Assembly (NCBI RefSeq): GCF_001461695.1
Contig: NZ_AUTC01000199.1
Location: 124,001 to 188,000, forward strand
Source: Sinorhizobium fredii USDA 205
GTDB lineage: Bacteria > Pseudomonadota > Alphaproteobacteria > Rhizobiales > Rhizobiaceae
Reading direction: 5' to 3'
DNA: 64,000 nt
Under the pieces are notes generated by a model, which worked only from the letters and a program-made list of their open reading frames with translations, was not told the DNA's origin and did no database searches. Positions 45,895 to 54,330 of the stretch are shown piece by piece; within the stretch, counting starts at the first letter, position 1; the number at the start of each line of letters is the position of its first letter. The position numbers were made by a program, and so were the translations under genes.

Positions 45895-46758
45895 ATGGGT
45901 TCCGACGAAAGGCAGGGAAAGCCTGTGGCAAAGGCGCCGATGGAGCCTTTGTGGCAGGATGAATCCGCCGATCGCGGCCTGCACGAGGAAGAGCTTGTCG
46001 TCGACATTGGCGGCTTCGAGGGGCCGCTCGATCTGCTCCTCCATCTTGCCCGCAGCCAGCGTGTCGATCTTTCCCGCATCTCGGTTCTCGCGCTTGCCGA
46101 GCAATACATCGCCTTCATCGAACGGGCGCGCTCCATCCGCATAGAACTTGCCGCCGATTATCTCGTCATGGCGGCGTGGCTTGCCTATCTGAAATCGCGC
46201 CTGCTGATCCCCCAGCCGTCGAAGGACGAAGGCCCCTCCGGTGAGGAGATGGCTTCCGCCCTCGCATTCCGGCTGAAGCGCCTCGAGGCGATGCGCGATG
46301 CCGCGACGCGGCTGGTCAACCGCAACAGGCTGGGTCGCGACGTCTTCGCGCGGGGGGCGCCAGAGCATCTCGTATCGGAGAGAAAATCCGACTACGACGC
46401 TTCGCTTTACGACTTGCTGACAGCCTATGCCTCGCTCCGGCAACGGCAGGCGATAACGCAGGTGACGATCGAGAAGCGCCATGTCTGGTCGCTCGCCGAT
46501 GCGCGCCTGATCCTTGCCAGAATGGTAGGGAGCCTCGAAGACTGGACCGCGCTCGATCATTTCCTCATTCGTTACATGACAAGCCCGAAGGAGCGCGCAA
46601 CCGCCATCGCGAGTTCGTTTGCCGCATCGCTTGAACTGGTGCGGGAGGGGAGGCTGGAGATCCGGCAGGAAAGCGCCTTCGCGCCGATCTACTTGCGGCG
46701 CGGACCGAAACCGATCGATGCCGCAAGCTTGGCGGAAATGGAGGCGGCGCGTGGCTGA
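45895..46758 (+). CDS. scpA: Segregation and condensation protein A
   Basis: Kleisin of the SMC-ScpAB condensin, which organises the chromosome. The 287-residue protein contains the N-terminal kleisin motif VVDIGGFEGPLDLLLHLARSQRVDLSRISVLALAEQYI (near residues 36-73), the membrane-like helix LAADYLVMAAWLAYLKSRLLIP, and the C-terminal winged helix. Starts at 45886 and 45895 are both possible; AAGGG lies at a better distance from 45895. It overlaps scpB by eight bases. Confidence 0.92.
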   Translation: MGSDERQGKPVAKAPMEPLWQDESADRGLHEEELVVDIGGFEGPLDLLLHLARSQRVDLSRISVLALAEQYIAFIERARSIRIELAADYLVMAAWLAYLKSRLLIPQPSKDEGPSGEEMASALAFRLKRLEAMRDAATRLVNRNRLGRDVFARGAPEHLVSERKSDYDASLYDLLTAYASLRQRQAITQVTIEKRHVWSLADARLILARMVGSLEDWTALDHFLIRYMTSPKERATAIASSFAASLELVREGRLEIRQESAFAPIYLRRGPKPIDAASLAEMEAARG

Positions 46759-47476
46759 GGCGCAAAAATACCTGCCCGGGTTACCCGGTGAGGACGCGTT
46801 CGAGGAGGTTTTCATCGATCCGGGGCTCGAGGAGGAAGCAGAGAGGATTGCCGAAGCACTGGTCTTCGCATCGGCACAGCCGATTTCCGAGACCTATATC
46901 GCCAGCCGGATTCCGCGCGGGATCGATGTCGGAAGGATCATGTCGCGGCTCAAGGCTTCCTATGCGAGCCGCGGCGTCAATCTCGTCCAGGTCGCCGACC
47001 ATTGGGCCTTCCGTACCGCGGCCGATCTTTCCTTCGTCGTTGAAACGGATGAGCAGGAAGTCAAGAAGCTCTCCCGCGCCGCTCTCGAAGTGCTGGCGAT
47101 CATCGCCTATCACCAGCCGGTGACCCGTGCGGAGATTGAGGACATTCGCGGCGTACAGACCTCGAAAGGCACGCTCGATGTGCTGATGGAGGCGGGCTGG
47201 GTGCGTTTTCGTGGCCGCAGACGCACGCCGGGGCGGCCGGTGACCTTCGGCACGACGCGCGATTTCCTCGACCAATTCGGGCTGGAGGAAATCCGCGATC
47301 TTCCGGGCATCGAGGAACTGAAAGGCGCCGGCCTCCTTTCCGGCCGCGTTCCCTCCAATCTGCATATCCCGGTGCCCGTCGGCGAGGACGAGCTTTCCGA
47401 CAACGAGGATCCCATCACCCCGATGGATCTCGAGGAACTGGGCCTCTTGACTCCGAAGGCTGAAGAAGAGGATTAG
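46751..47476 (+). CDS. scpB: Segregation and condensation protein B
   Basis: Partner of ScpA; a dimer of winged-helix domains in the condensin complex. The 241-residue protein shows EAERIAEALVFASAQPISE, LSRAALEVLAIIAYHQPVTRAEIEDIRGV and GRPVTFGTTRDFLDQFGLEEIRDLP, the three hallmark blocks. The GTG at 46751, overlapping the scpA stop by eight bases, is the likely start; the longer frame inside scpA is not family sequence. The C-terminal tail is acidic. Confidence 0.94.
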   Translation: MAEAQKYLPGLPGEDAFEEVFIDPGLEEEAERIAEALVFASAQPISETYIASRIPRGIDVGRIMSRLKASYASRGVNLVQVADHWAFRTAADLSFVVETDEQEVKKLSRAALEVLAIIAYHQPVTRAEIEDIRGVQTSKGTLDVLMEAGWVRFRGRRRTPGRPVTFGTTRDFLDQFGLEEIRDLPGIEELKGAGLLSGRVPSNLHIPVPVGEDELSDNEDPITPMDLEELGLLTPKAEEED

Positions 47477-47548
47477 AAATCCTGAGTGGGTGTATCGGCT
47501 TTAACGCCGCTATGCCCGCCGAGCGCCTTCGGTTCGAGGAATGCAGGT

Positions 47549-48658
47549 ATGGTTTCAGACACGCTCAACGGCGCCGTTCAGACGACGAGACGGCCCGGCG
47601 TGTCGTTTGCGGCAAGCCTCGCATTCGAAGACATCAGCCACCGCTATCATTCCAAGGAGACGATCAGGAATGTCTCGCTGACCGCCGAAGCCGGCGAGGT
47701 TCTGTGTCTGCTCGGCCCCTCGGGCTCCGGCAAGACCACCTTGCTGCGCATCGCCGCCGGTATCGAGATGCAGACCGGCGGCCGACTTCTGCTGAATGGC
47801 CGGGAAATATCGGGCCCGTCCGTGTTTTTGCCGCCGGAAAGGCGTGGCGTCGGGCTGATGTTCCAGGATTTCGCGCTCTTTCCGCACATGACCATCCGGG
47901 AGAATGTCTGCTTCGGGCTGACAGACTTGCCGAAGAAGGAGGCTTTGATCCAGGCTGATGCGGCGCTGGACCGGGTGGGCCTATTTCATTACGCGGATCG
48001 CTATCCGCATGTGCTTTCCGGCGGCGAGCAGCAACGAGTGGCGCTTGCCCGGGCGCTCGCCCCGCGGCCGGCGGTGCTGTTGATGGACGAGCCATTCTCC
48101 GGTCTTGATTCCCGCCTGAAGGACTCCATCCGTGCCGACACGCTGGCCATCCTGCGCGAGACGCGCGCAACGGCGATAGTCGTGACCCATGACGCGGAAG
48201 AGGCGATGCGCATGGCCGACCGGATCGCGCTGCTGAAGGATGGCTGCCTGGTTCAGGTCGGCACGGCCGACGAGCTCTATCGCAAGCCCCGCAATCTTTT
48301 TGCTGCCGGGTTCTTTTCCGAGATCAACGTCTTCGATGCGCGCGTGCGCGGCGGCCGCGTCGAAACGCCGCTCGGCGGCGTGCCGGCCGGAGAGTACAAG
48401 GAGGGGCAGCCCTTGAGTGTGGCGGTGCGGCTCTCCGGTGTTCAGTTGAAGCCGGAAGGCGGCGACATCCCGGCGCGCATCCTGTCGCGGCGTTTTCTGG
48501 GCGTGGTCGAACTCCTTGAACTCGCCGTTCCGCAGTCGGAACGGCCGGTCCGGGCCCGCATCCGCGCCGATCTGTTGCCGCAAGGATTGCGTGACGTCAC
48601 GCTTTCCGTTAACGAGCGCGACATATTGGTGTTTGAAAAAGACGCCTCGACATCTTAG
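47549..48658 (+). CDS. Solitary ABC transporter ATP-binding protein
   Basis: ATPase subunit of an ABC importer of the spermidine/iron/sulfate type (CysA/PotA/FbpC-like). The 369-residue protein has Walker A GPSGSGKTT, the Q-loop in LMFQDFALFPHMT, signature LSGGEQQRV, Walker B LLMDEPFSGLD and the H-loop VTHD, then a C-terminal TOBE-like domain of about 120 residues. No permease or binding protein lies on either side. It sits between scpB and tatA, 73 bases after scpB. GAGGA precedes the ATG at 47549. The substrate cannot be told. Confidence 0.88.
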   Translation: MVSDTLNGAVQTTRRPGVSFAASLAFEDISHRYHSKETIRNVSLTAEAGEVLCLLGPSGSGKTTLLRIAAGIEMQTGGRLLLNGREISGPSVFLPPERRGVGLMFQDFALFPHMTIRENVCFGLTDLPKKEALIQADAALDRVGLFHYADRYPHVLSGGEQQRVALARALAPRPAVLLMDEPFSGLDSRLKDSIRADTLAILRETRATAIVVTHDAEEAMRMADRIALLKDGCLVQVGTADELYRKPRNLFAAGFFSEINVFDARVRGGRVETPLGGVPAGEYKEGQPLSVAVRLSGVQLKPEGGDIPARILSRRFLGVVELLELAVPQSERPVRARIRADLLPQGLRDVTLSVNERDILVFEKDASTS

Positions 48659-48674
48659 GTTCGGTCAGAATGAC

Positions 48675-48695
48675 GGCGCGCCTTCGAGCCGCGCC
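48675..48695 (+). terminator. Weak hairpin after the ABC gene
   Basis: GGCGCG (48675-48680) can pair with CGCGCC (48690-48695) around nine bases, followed by TGAAAA and no T run. At most a partial terminator before tatA. Confidence 0.25.
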
Positions 48696-48714
48696 TGAAA
48701 AATGACAACGTGAT

Positions 48715-48734
48715 GGCTTTAAATCGATAAAGCC
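48715..48734 (+). other. Hairpin just upstream of tatA
   Basis: GGCTTTA (48715-48721) pairs with TAAAGCC (48728-48734) around AATCGA, ending close to the GAGGGAG ribosome-binding site of tatA. It could shape access to that site or mark an mRNA 5' end; function unproven. Confidence 0.4.
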
Positions 48735-48750
48735 TCGAGGGAGTAAGTGG

Positions 48751-48957
48751 ATGGGTTCGTTTAGCATCTGGCATTGGCTGATCGTCCTGGTGGTCGTGCT
48801 GCTGTTGTTTGGCCGCGGCAAGATTCCGGAACTGATGGGCGACGTTGCCAAGGGCATCAAGAACTTCAAGAAGGGCATGACCGACGACGACGCCGCCTCG
48901 GCTGACAAGACGATCGACGGCAAGACCGTCGAGCACAAGTCCGACGAAGTCCGCTGA
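48751..48957 (+). CDS. tatA: Twin-arginine translocase subunit TatA
   Basis: Pore-forming subunit of the Tat system, which exports folded proteins across the inner membrane. The 68-residue protein has the short membrane helix WHWLIVLVVVLLLFG, the hinge Phe-Gly, and the amphipathic helix KIPELMGDVAKGIKNFKKGM, then an acidic tail, all typical. It is first in tatA-tatB-tatC, 77 bases before tatB. Confidence 0.96.
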   Translation: MGSFSIWHWLIVLVVVLLLFGRGKIPELMGDVAKGIKNFKKGMTDDDAASADKTIDGKTVEHKSDEVR

Positions 48958-49034
48958 CGATCGAAAGATGGCGAAACCGGTGCGACATAGGTGCGCGCCG
49001 GTGAGCCGCATTACGGGATTGTAGGGCGCGTCGG

Positions 49035-49748
49035 ATGCTTGATATCGGCTGGACCGAGCTTGTTGTTATTGCAGTCGTCTTGATCGTCGTCGTTGGACCG
49101 AAGGACCTGCCGCCCATGCTGCGGGCTTTCGGGCGAATGACGGCGCGGATGCGCGGCATGGCTTCCGATTTTCGTCGTCAGTTCGATGACGCGCTCAGGG
49201 AGGCCGATCTCGACGAGGTCCGCAAGACGATCAGCGACGCGCAAAGTCTCAATCCGACCACGGCTTTGCGCGACGCCATGAATCCGCTGCGGCAGCTCGG
49301 CAACGAGATCAAATCGGATCTGCAGAAGGCCACGACGCCCGACGCGCCGGCTCAACCCGTAACGCCGGAGCCGCCTGTGACGCCTGAGCCCCAGGTCGAA
49401 ACGGCGAGCGCGCCCGCCACGGCGCCTGTGAAGTCCGTCGACGCGGTGGCAGCCGCGGCGGTCGGGTCTGCCTCCCGGCAGATGGAACGTGCTGAGGCGA
49501 ATGAGGTAAGGGTGGCGGCGGCCACCGAGGTGACGCCGAAACGCGCCGCCAAGCCCAGGGCAGGAACTGCTGCGCAGAAGACGCCGCGGGTAAAAGAAGC
49601 CACGAAAGGGGTAGCTCCGAAGAGGGCCGCGTCTACGTCGGCGCCGAAGAAAGCAGCCGCCAGGAAGATCGCAGCAGGCGAAGGCTCGATTGCTGTCAAG
49701 ACCGAGAAGACAAGCGCGTCTTCGCGTAAGAAAAAGGGTGACGCATGA
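49035..49748 (+). CDS. tatB: Twin-arginine translocase subunit TatB
   Basis: TatB forms the receptor with TatC that binds twin-arginine signal peptides. The 237-residue protein has the N-terminal helix DIGWTELVVIAVVLIVVVGP with the Glu and GPK(D)LP hinge typical of TatB, an amphipathic helix LRAFGRMTARMRGMASDFRRQFDDAL, and a long tail, first Pro-rich and then Lys/Ala-rich and basic. The tail is longer than in E. coli. The stop overlaps the tatC start by four bases (ATGA). Confidence 0.95.
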   Translation: MLDIGWTELVVIAVVLIVVVGPKDLPPMLRAFGRMTARMRGMASDFRRQFDDALREADLDEVRKTISDAQSLNPTTALRDAMNPLRQLGNEIKSDLQKATTPDAPAQPVTPEPPVTPEPQVETASAPATAPVKSVDAVAAAAVGSASRQMERAEANEVRVAAATEVTPKRAAKPRAGTAAQKTPRVKEATKGVAPKRAASTSAPKKAAARKIAAGEGSIAVKTEKTSASSRKKKGDA

Positions 49749-50587
49749 GCGGCGACATCGAGGATAAGCCGCAGCCGTTGATCGAGCACCTGATCGAGCT
49801 CCGCGCCCGGCTGATGTGGGCGGTCGGCGCGTTCTTCGTCGCCTTCCTTGTCTGCTTCTATTTCGCCAAACAGCTGTTCAACCTGCTCGTCCTGCCGTTC
49901 AAGTGGGCGGTGAGCTGGGCTGGCCTCAGCCATCGCAACGTCGAACTGATCTACACCGCCCCGCAGGAATTCTTCTTCACCCAGATCAAGGTGGCGATGT
50001 TTGGCGCGCTGGTGATCGCCTTTCCGGTCATCGCTTCGCAGGTCTACAAATTCGTCGCGCCCGGTCTCTACAAGAACGAGCGAGCCGCCTTTCTGCCGTT
50101 CCTGATTGCCTCGCCGCTCCTTTTCCTCCTTGGCGGTGCCCTCGTCTATTTCTTCTTCACCCCGATGGTCATGTGGTTCTTCCTGGCCATGGAGCAGGGC
50201 GGCGGAGAGGGGCAGGTGGCGATCCAGCTGCTGCCGAAGGTTTCGGAATATCTGAGCCTGATCATGTCGCTGGTGTTCGCCTTCGGCCTGGTCTTCCAGC
50301 TGCCCGTCGTCACGACGCTGTTGGCGCGCGTCGGTTTCGTCACCTCGCAGGGGCTCGCCGAGAAGCGCAAATATGCGATCGTCATCGCTTTCATCGTCGC
50401 CGCCGTGCTGACACCGCCGGATCCGGTCTCCCAGATCGGTCTTGCGCTGCCAGCCATCCTTCTCTACGAGATTTCAATCTATACGGCGCGACTCGTTGAA
50501 AGACGGCGGGAAGCTGAGGCACTTGCGGGCGAGTCTGCGTCTTCGCAGGAAGGTTCTTCGGGGACGGTCGGGCCCGCCCAGGGCTAA
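49745..50587 (+). CDS. tatC: Twin-arginine translocase subunit TatC
   Basis: Core of the Tat receptor, with six membrane segments. The 280-residue protein begins with PQPLIEHLIELRARLMWAVGAF (the conserved HL-E-LR motif of the first cytoplasmic region), has FTQIKVAMFGALVIAFPVI, and ends with a short acidic tail. Overlap with tatB as ATGA implies coupled translation. It is followed 39 bases later by serS. Confidence 0.97.
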   Translation: MSGDIEDKPQPLIEHLIELRARLMWAVGAFFVAFLVCFYFAKQLFNLLVLPFKWAVSWAGLSHRNVELIYTAPQEFFFTQIKVAMFGALVIAFPVIASQVYKFVAPGLYKNERAAFLPFLIASPLLFLLGGALVYFFFTPMVMWFFLAMEQGGGEGQVAIQLLPKVSEYLSLIMSLVFAFGLVFQLPVVTTLLARVGFVTSQGLAEKRKYAIVIAFIVAAVLTPPDPVSQIGLALPAILLYEISIYTARLVERRREAEALAGESASSQEGSSGTVGPAQG

Positions 50588-50626
50588 CGTTCTCGCGCCG
50601 TGACCTGACCAACGCGTGGGACGACT

Positions 50627-51910
50627 ATGCTCGATATCAAATGGATTCGTGAGAATGCTGGCGTGCTCGACAAGGCCCTGGCCAAACGGGGCGCGGAGCC
50701 GCTATCCGCATCGCTGATCGCGCTTGACGAGCGCCGCCGCACGATCTTGCAGTCGCTCCAGGAGATGCAGTCGCGCCGCAACGCCGCCTCGAAGGAAATC
50801 GGCGCGGCCATGGCGCAGAAGAACAGCGAACTGGCCGAAAAACTCAAGGCCGAGGTTGCCGAGCTGAAGGACGCTCTGCCGGCGGCCGAGGAAGAAAGCC
50901 GGCGGATCGAAGCCGAACTCACTGATATCCTGTCGCGCATTCCGAACGTTCCGCTCGAGGACGTCCCAGTCGGTCGGGACGAGAGCGGCAATGTCGTCAA
51001 GCGGCTCGTCGGCACCAAGCCGACCTGGAACCACAAGCCCCGCGAGCATTTCGAGATCGGCGAGGGCCTGGGGTTCATGGACTTCGAGGGGGCCGCACGC
51101 ATTGCCGGCTCGCGTTTCACCATTCTTAAGGGGCAGCTTGCCCGACTGGAGCGCGCGCTTGGCCAGTTCATGCTGGATCTGCATACTCAGGAGCACGGCT
51201 ATATCGAGGTGCAGCCGCCGCTGCTTGTTCGCGACGATGCGATGTACGGGACCGGCCAGTTGCCGAAATTCGCGGAAGATCTCTTCCGTACGACGGACGA
51301 TCGCTGGCTGATTCCGACCGCGGAGGTTCCGCTGACGAATATGGTGCGCGAGCAGATCCTCGAGGGCGAGAAGCTGCCGCTGCGGTTCACGGCTCTGACG
51401 CCGTGCTTCCGCTCGGAAGCGGGTTCGGCCGGGCGCGACACGCGCGGCATGCTGCGCCAGCACCAGTTCAACAAGGTCGAACTGGTGTCGATCACCGACG
51501 CCGAGGCCTCGATCGATGAGCATGAGCGGATGACGGCCTGCGCCGAAGAGGTTCTGAAGCGGCTCGGCCTGCATTACCGCATCATGACGCTCTGCACCGG
51601 CGACATGGGTTTCGGCGCGCGCAAGACCTACGACCTCGAAGTCTGGCTGCCGGGACAGGACACCTACCGCGAAATCTCGTCCTGCTCGGTCTGCGGCGAC
51701 TTCCAGGCGCGGCGCATGAATGCCCGCTATCGCAGCAAGGAAGGGAAGGGTACGAAGTTCGTCCATACGCTGAACGGTTCCGGCGTCGCCGTCGGCCGGG
51801 CGCTGATCGCCGTCATCGAGAACTATCTGAACGAGGATGGCTCGGTCTCCGTGCCGGAAGTTCTCCTTCCCTATATGGGCGGCCTGCGACGCGTCGAGAA
51901 AGCGGCCTGA
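50627..51910 (+). CDS. serS: Serine--tRNA ligase
   Basis: Class II synthetase charging tRNA-Ser (and selenocysteine tRNA where present). The 427-residue protein has an N-terminal coiled-coil arm (about residues 30-100) that grips the tRNA long variable arm, motif 2 with TPCFRSEAGSAGRDTRGMLRQHQFNKVE, and motif 3 near NGSGVAVGRALIAVIENY. Length and motifs are canonical. In the same direction as tatC and surE. Confidence 0.97.
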   Translation: MLDIKWIRENAGVLDKALAKRGAEPLSASLIALDERRRTILQSLQEMQSRRNAASKEIGAAMAQKNSELAEKLKAEVAELKDALPAAEEESRRIEAELTDILSRIPNVPLEDVPVGRDESGNVVKRLVGTKPTWNHKPREHFEIGEGLGFMDFEGAARIAGSRFTILKGQLARLERALGQFMLDLHTQEHGYIEVQPPLLVRDDAMYGTGQLPKFAEDLFRTTDDRWLIPTAEVPLTNMVREQILEGEKLPLRFTALTPCFRSEAGSAGRDTRGMLRQHQFNKVELVSITDAEASIDEHERMTACAEEVLKRLGLHYRIMTLCTGDMGFGARKTYDLEVWLPGQDTYREISSCSVCGDFQARRMNARYRSKEGKGTKFVHTLNGSGVAVGRALIAVIENYLNEDGSVSVPEVLLPYMGGLRRVEKAA

Positions 51911-51935
51911 AGCCAGGCAAGCGAAAGAAACCGCA

Positions 51936-52706
51936 ATGCGCATTTTGCTGACCAACGACGATGGCATTCATGCCGAAGGGCTGTCCGTCCTCGAGCGGAT
52001 CGCGCTGACGATCTCCGACGACGTCTGGGTCGTCGCGCCGGAAGTGGACCAGAGCGGCCTTGCCCATTCGCTGACGCTTTCGGAGCCGCTGCGGCTGCGG
52101 CAAGTTTCGGAGAGGCATTTCGCGCTCCGGGGAACGCCGACGGACTGCGTGATCATGGCGGCGCGGAAGATCCTCGACCGCAAGCCGGATCTCGTTCTTT
52201 CCGGCGTCAATATCGGCGCCAACCTTGCGGACGACGTTACCTATTCCGGCACGGTAGCCGGCGCCATAGAGGGCACGCTGCAGGGAATCCGGTCGATCGC
52301 CGTCAGCCAGGCTTACCAGCATGCCGTCGGCGGCGCCGTTTCCTGGGACGTGGCCGAAACTCATGCGCCCGCTTTGATCCGCACCTTGATGAATGTCGAG
52401 CTTCCGGATGGAACCTTCCTCAATGTGAATTTCCCCAACTGTGCGGCCGACGCCGTGGCGGGCGTGGAGGTGACCTCCCAAGGCAAGCTCGAATTCGGCC
52501 TCAGCATCGACGAACGTATCGACGGCCGTGGCTTTCCCTATTTCTGGCTCCGCTTCGGCGAGCGATCCGGCGACTTCCGCTCCGGAACGGACATTCATGC
52601 CGTGCGCGAAAACAGGATTTCGGTAACCCCGCTTAAACTGGACTTGACCGACTATACCGTCCAGGAGCGCCTAGCGCGCGCACTGCGGGAAGGGACTGGC
52701 GCTTGA
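51936..52706 (+). CDS. surE: 5'/3'-nucleotidase SurE
   Basis: Metal-dependent nucleoside monophosphate phosphatase linked to stationary-phase survival. The 256-residue protein begins MRILLTNDDGIHAEGL with the metal-binding Asp pair, then VVAPEVDQSGLAHSLTL (metal-ligand Ser) and LSGVNIGANLADDVTYSGTVAGAIEG with the conserved Asn. The ATG at 51936 gives the correct N terminus. Its stop overlaps the pcm start (TTGA). In E. coli surE is likewise followed by pcm and nlpD. Confidence 0.96.
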   Translation: MRILLTNDDGIHAEGLSVLERIALTISDDVWVVAPEVDQSGLAHSLTLSEPLRLRQVSERHFALRGTPTDCVIMAARKILDRKPDLVLSGVNIGANLADDVTYSGTVAGAIEGTLQGIRSIAVSQAYQHAVGGAVSWDVAETHAPALIRTLMNVELPDGTFLNVNFPNCAADAVAGVEVTSQGKLEFGLSIDERIDGRGFPYFWLRFGERSGDFRSGTDIHAVRENRISVTPLKLDLTDYTVQERLARALREGTGA

Positions 52707-53356
52707 ACGGACGCGTTTCGCAGCAGGAGGGGTTTGCAGCGATGGCGCTGCGCCTTCGTTCGGCCGGCGTGGTCAATCACGATTTGCTGAAGGCCGTCGA
52801 GCAGGGCCCGCGCAGCATTTTTTGTCCGCCGCAGCATCAGGACGACGTCTATTCCAAGCGGCTGATACCGCTTGATTGCGGTTCGTTCATGGAAGGCTGC
52901 GACTTCGCCGTTCGCCTGCTGCACTGTCTCAACATCAAGCCGGGCCAGCGTATCCTGGAAGTCGGCACAGGCAGCGGCTTCACCGCTGCAGTGATGGGGC
53001 GCATTGCCGAACGCATCCTGACGATAGACCGGTATCAGACATTGGTGAATTCGGCGCAGAAGAACCTCGAAAAGGCCGGCATCCGCAATGTCGTGGTCAG
53101 GCACGCGGACGGCAGTTCCGGGGTGCCGGGCGAGGGGACCTTCGACCGAATTCTCATCACCGCCGCCTTCAACAGCCTGCCTCGCATGTTTTCCGACCAC
53201 CTCGTCTCCGGTGGTACTCTGCTGGTGCCGATCATGATGAGCGAAACGCAGTGCCGCATCGTACGGGTCAGCCGCACCGGTAGCCGTTTCGATCGCGAGG
53301 ACCTGTTCGACGCACCCTATCTTCCGATCGTCCCGCAGCTCGCCTCGTTTCTCTGA
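52703..53356 (+). CDS. pcm: Protein-L-isoaspartate O-methyltransferase
   Basis: Repairs isoaspartyl residues in aged proteins using S-adenosylmethionine. The 217-residue protein has the SAM motif ILEVGTGSGFTAAVMG near residues 81-96, FDRILITAAFNSLP and LVPIM in the C-terminal half. The start is a TTG overlapping the surE stop (TTGA); an ATG 13 codons downstream with GGAGGGG upstream is a possible alternative start. This is the surE-linked copy and so the likely orthologue of E. coli Pcm, in contrast to the tolC-linked relative at 25964. Confidence 0.92.
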   Translation: MNGRVSQQEGFAAMALRLRSAGVVNHDLLKAVEQGPRSIFCPPQHQDDVYSKRLIPLDCGSFMEGCDFAVRLLHCLNIKPGQRILEVGTGSGFTAAVMGRIAERILTIDRYQTLVNSAQKNLEKAGIRNVVVRHADGSSGVPGEGTFDRILITAAFNSLPRMFSDHLVSGGTLLVPIMMSETQCRIVRVSRTGSRFDREDLFDAPYLPIVPQLASFL

Positions 53357-53381
53357 TGCGGCCTCCTTTTAGGATGTCGTT

Positions 53382-53396
53382 TTAACCAATTCTTAA
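53382..53396. promoter_or_regulatory. CtrA-like box
   Basis: TTAA-N7-TTAA at 53382-53396, followed by C, a full match to the CtrA consensus of alphaproteobacteria. It lies 26 bases after pcm and 120 bases before the ATG of the unknown gene at 53516. CtrA controls cell-cycle genes; regulation of the downstream gene is inferred only. Confidence 0.5.
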
Positions 53397-53515
53397 CGAA
53401 ATCCAGTTTCGCGCAAGCTTGTGCCCGTAGCCCGGACAGGCACGATGGCTGAAGGCGCGTTTGCGTCGCGCTTGAGCGTTGATCCGCTCCATCGTGTCAG
53501 CGACGGAGACGGTGG

Positions 53516-54166
53516 ATGGAGATTGCAAACAGGCTGACTGCGGCAACAACCGGTGACGGTTTGGGCAATCTCGCCGGCCGTCCCGCCGGGCAGGTTGTCT
53601 CCGGAAGCAAGGACGACGGCGTGGGCCAAGCGACGCCGGCAGGCTTCTTCGATCCGACGCCGCGCATTTCGCTGTCGGTGGACGCGCTGCTCTATCTCAG
53701 CCGGACAAGAAAGGCGCCCGAGAAACTGCCGCCGTTGACCGGGGACGAATGGAACAACGTGCTGTCGCCGCAACTGGCGGCGCGCGAGTATCAGGCCTTT
53801 GGGAAGCATGCCGAGACTGGCGACTACAGGGCCTATTATAGTTCCTTCATCGACTATTACGACAATCTCCGCCCGGAGGACCAGAACAGTCTGCGCTACT
53901 TCGGTACGCGTGACGCGGCCGTGGCAGGCCTGCGGTCACTTGAATACGATGCCGAAAGCGGATTGGACACCAGCGGAAATTTCGAAAGGCTCGTCAGCGT
54001 CTTCCTGGAGCAGGATAAGGCTGTGTCTTCAGGAGGCTCTGCTGACTTGCCGACGCGGGAAGCCCCGTTCGTCGGCTGGGATGTCGGCAGCATCAGCTAT
54101 GAGGAGCAACCGCCTGAATCGCGGGCGCTGTCGGAAATCGAGCGCCTCTACTCCGAGCTCCTTTGA
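53516..54166 (+). CDS. Hypothetical protein between pcm and an nlpD-like gene
   Basis: I do not recognise this 216-residue protein. It has no signal peptide or membrane segment. A Gly-rich start leads to FFDPTPRISLSVDALLYLS, then a region with LTGDEWNNVLSPQLAAREYQAFGKH and aromatic stretches (DYRAYYSSFIDYYDNL), and ends in an acidic helix SRALSEIERLYSELL. No internal repeats or catalytic motifs stand out. A CtrA-like box lies upstream, and an NlpD/DipM-like lipoprotein gene follows 164 bases later. Cell-cycle or envelope association is inferred from context only. Confidence 0.75.
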   Translation: MEIANRLTAATTGDGLGNLAGRPAGQVVSGSKDDGVGQATPAGFFDPTPRISLSVDALLYLSRTRKAPEKLPPLTGDEWNNVLSPQLAAREYQAFGKHAETGDYRAYYSSFIDYYDNLRPEDQNSLRYFGTRDAAVAGLRSLEYDAESGLDTSGNFERLVSVFLEQDKAVSSGGSADLPTREAPFVGWDVGSISYEEQPPESRALSEIERLYSELL

Positions 54167-54330
54167 GCTTCCGCCGCTGCGCCTTTTCATGCAAAGCCAT
54201 TTCCGCCTCACCGACGGGCGGGCGCCATATGGTTAGCATTCCGTCAAATCAATACCGCCCTTAACCGGCCGGTAACTCTAATGCGCTTTAATCATTCCAC
54301 AGCGAGTTGCGTTCGGAGTGGGTAAGCGTC

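Noticed and set aside
54261..54275. TTAACCGGCCGGTAA near the nlpD-like gene
   Set aside because: Contains a perfect ACCGGCCGGT palindrome and one CtrA half-site, but the second half reads GTAA; too weak to call a CtrA box.
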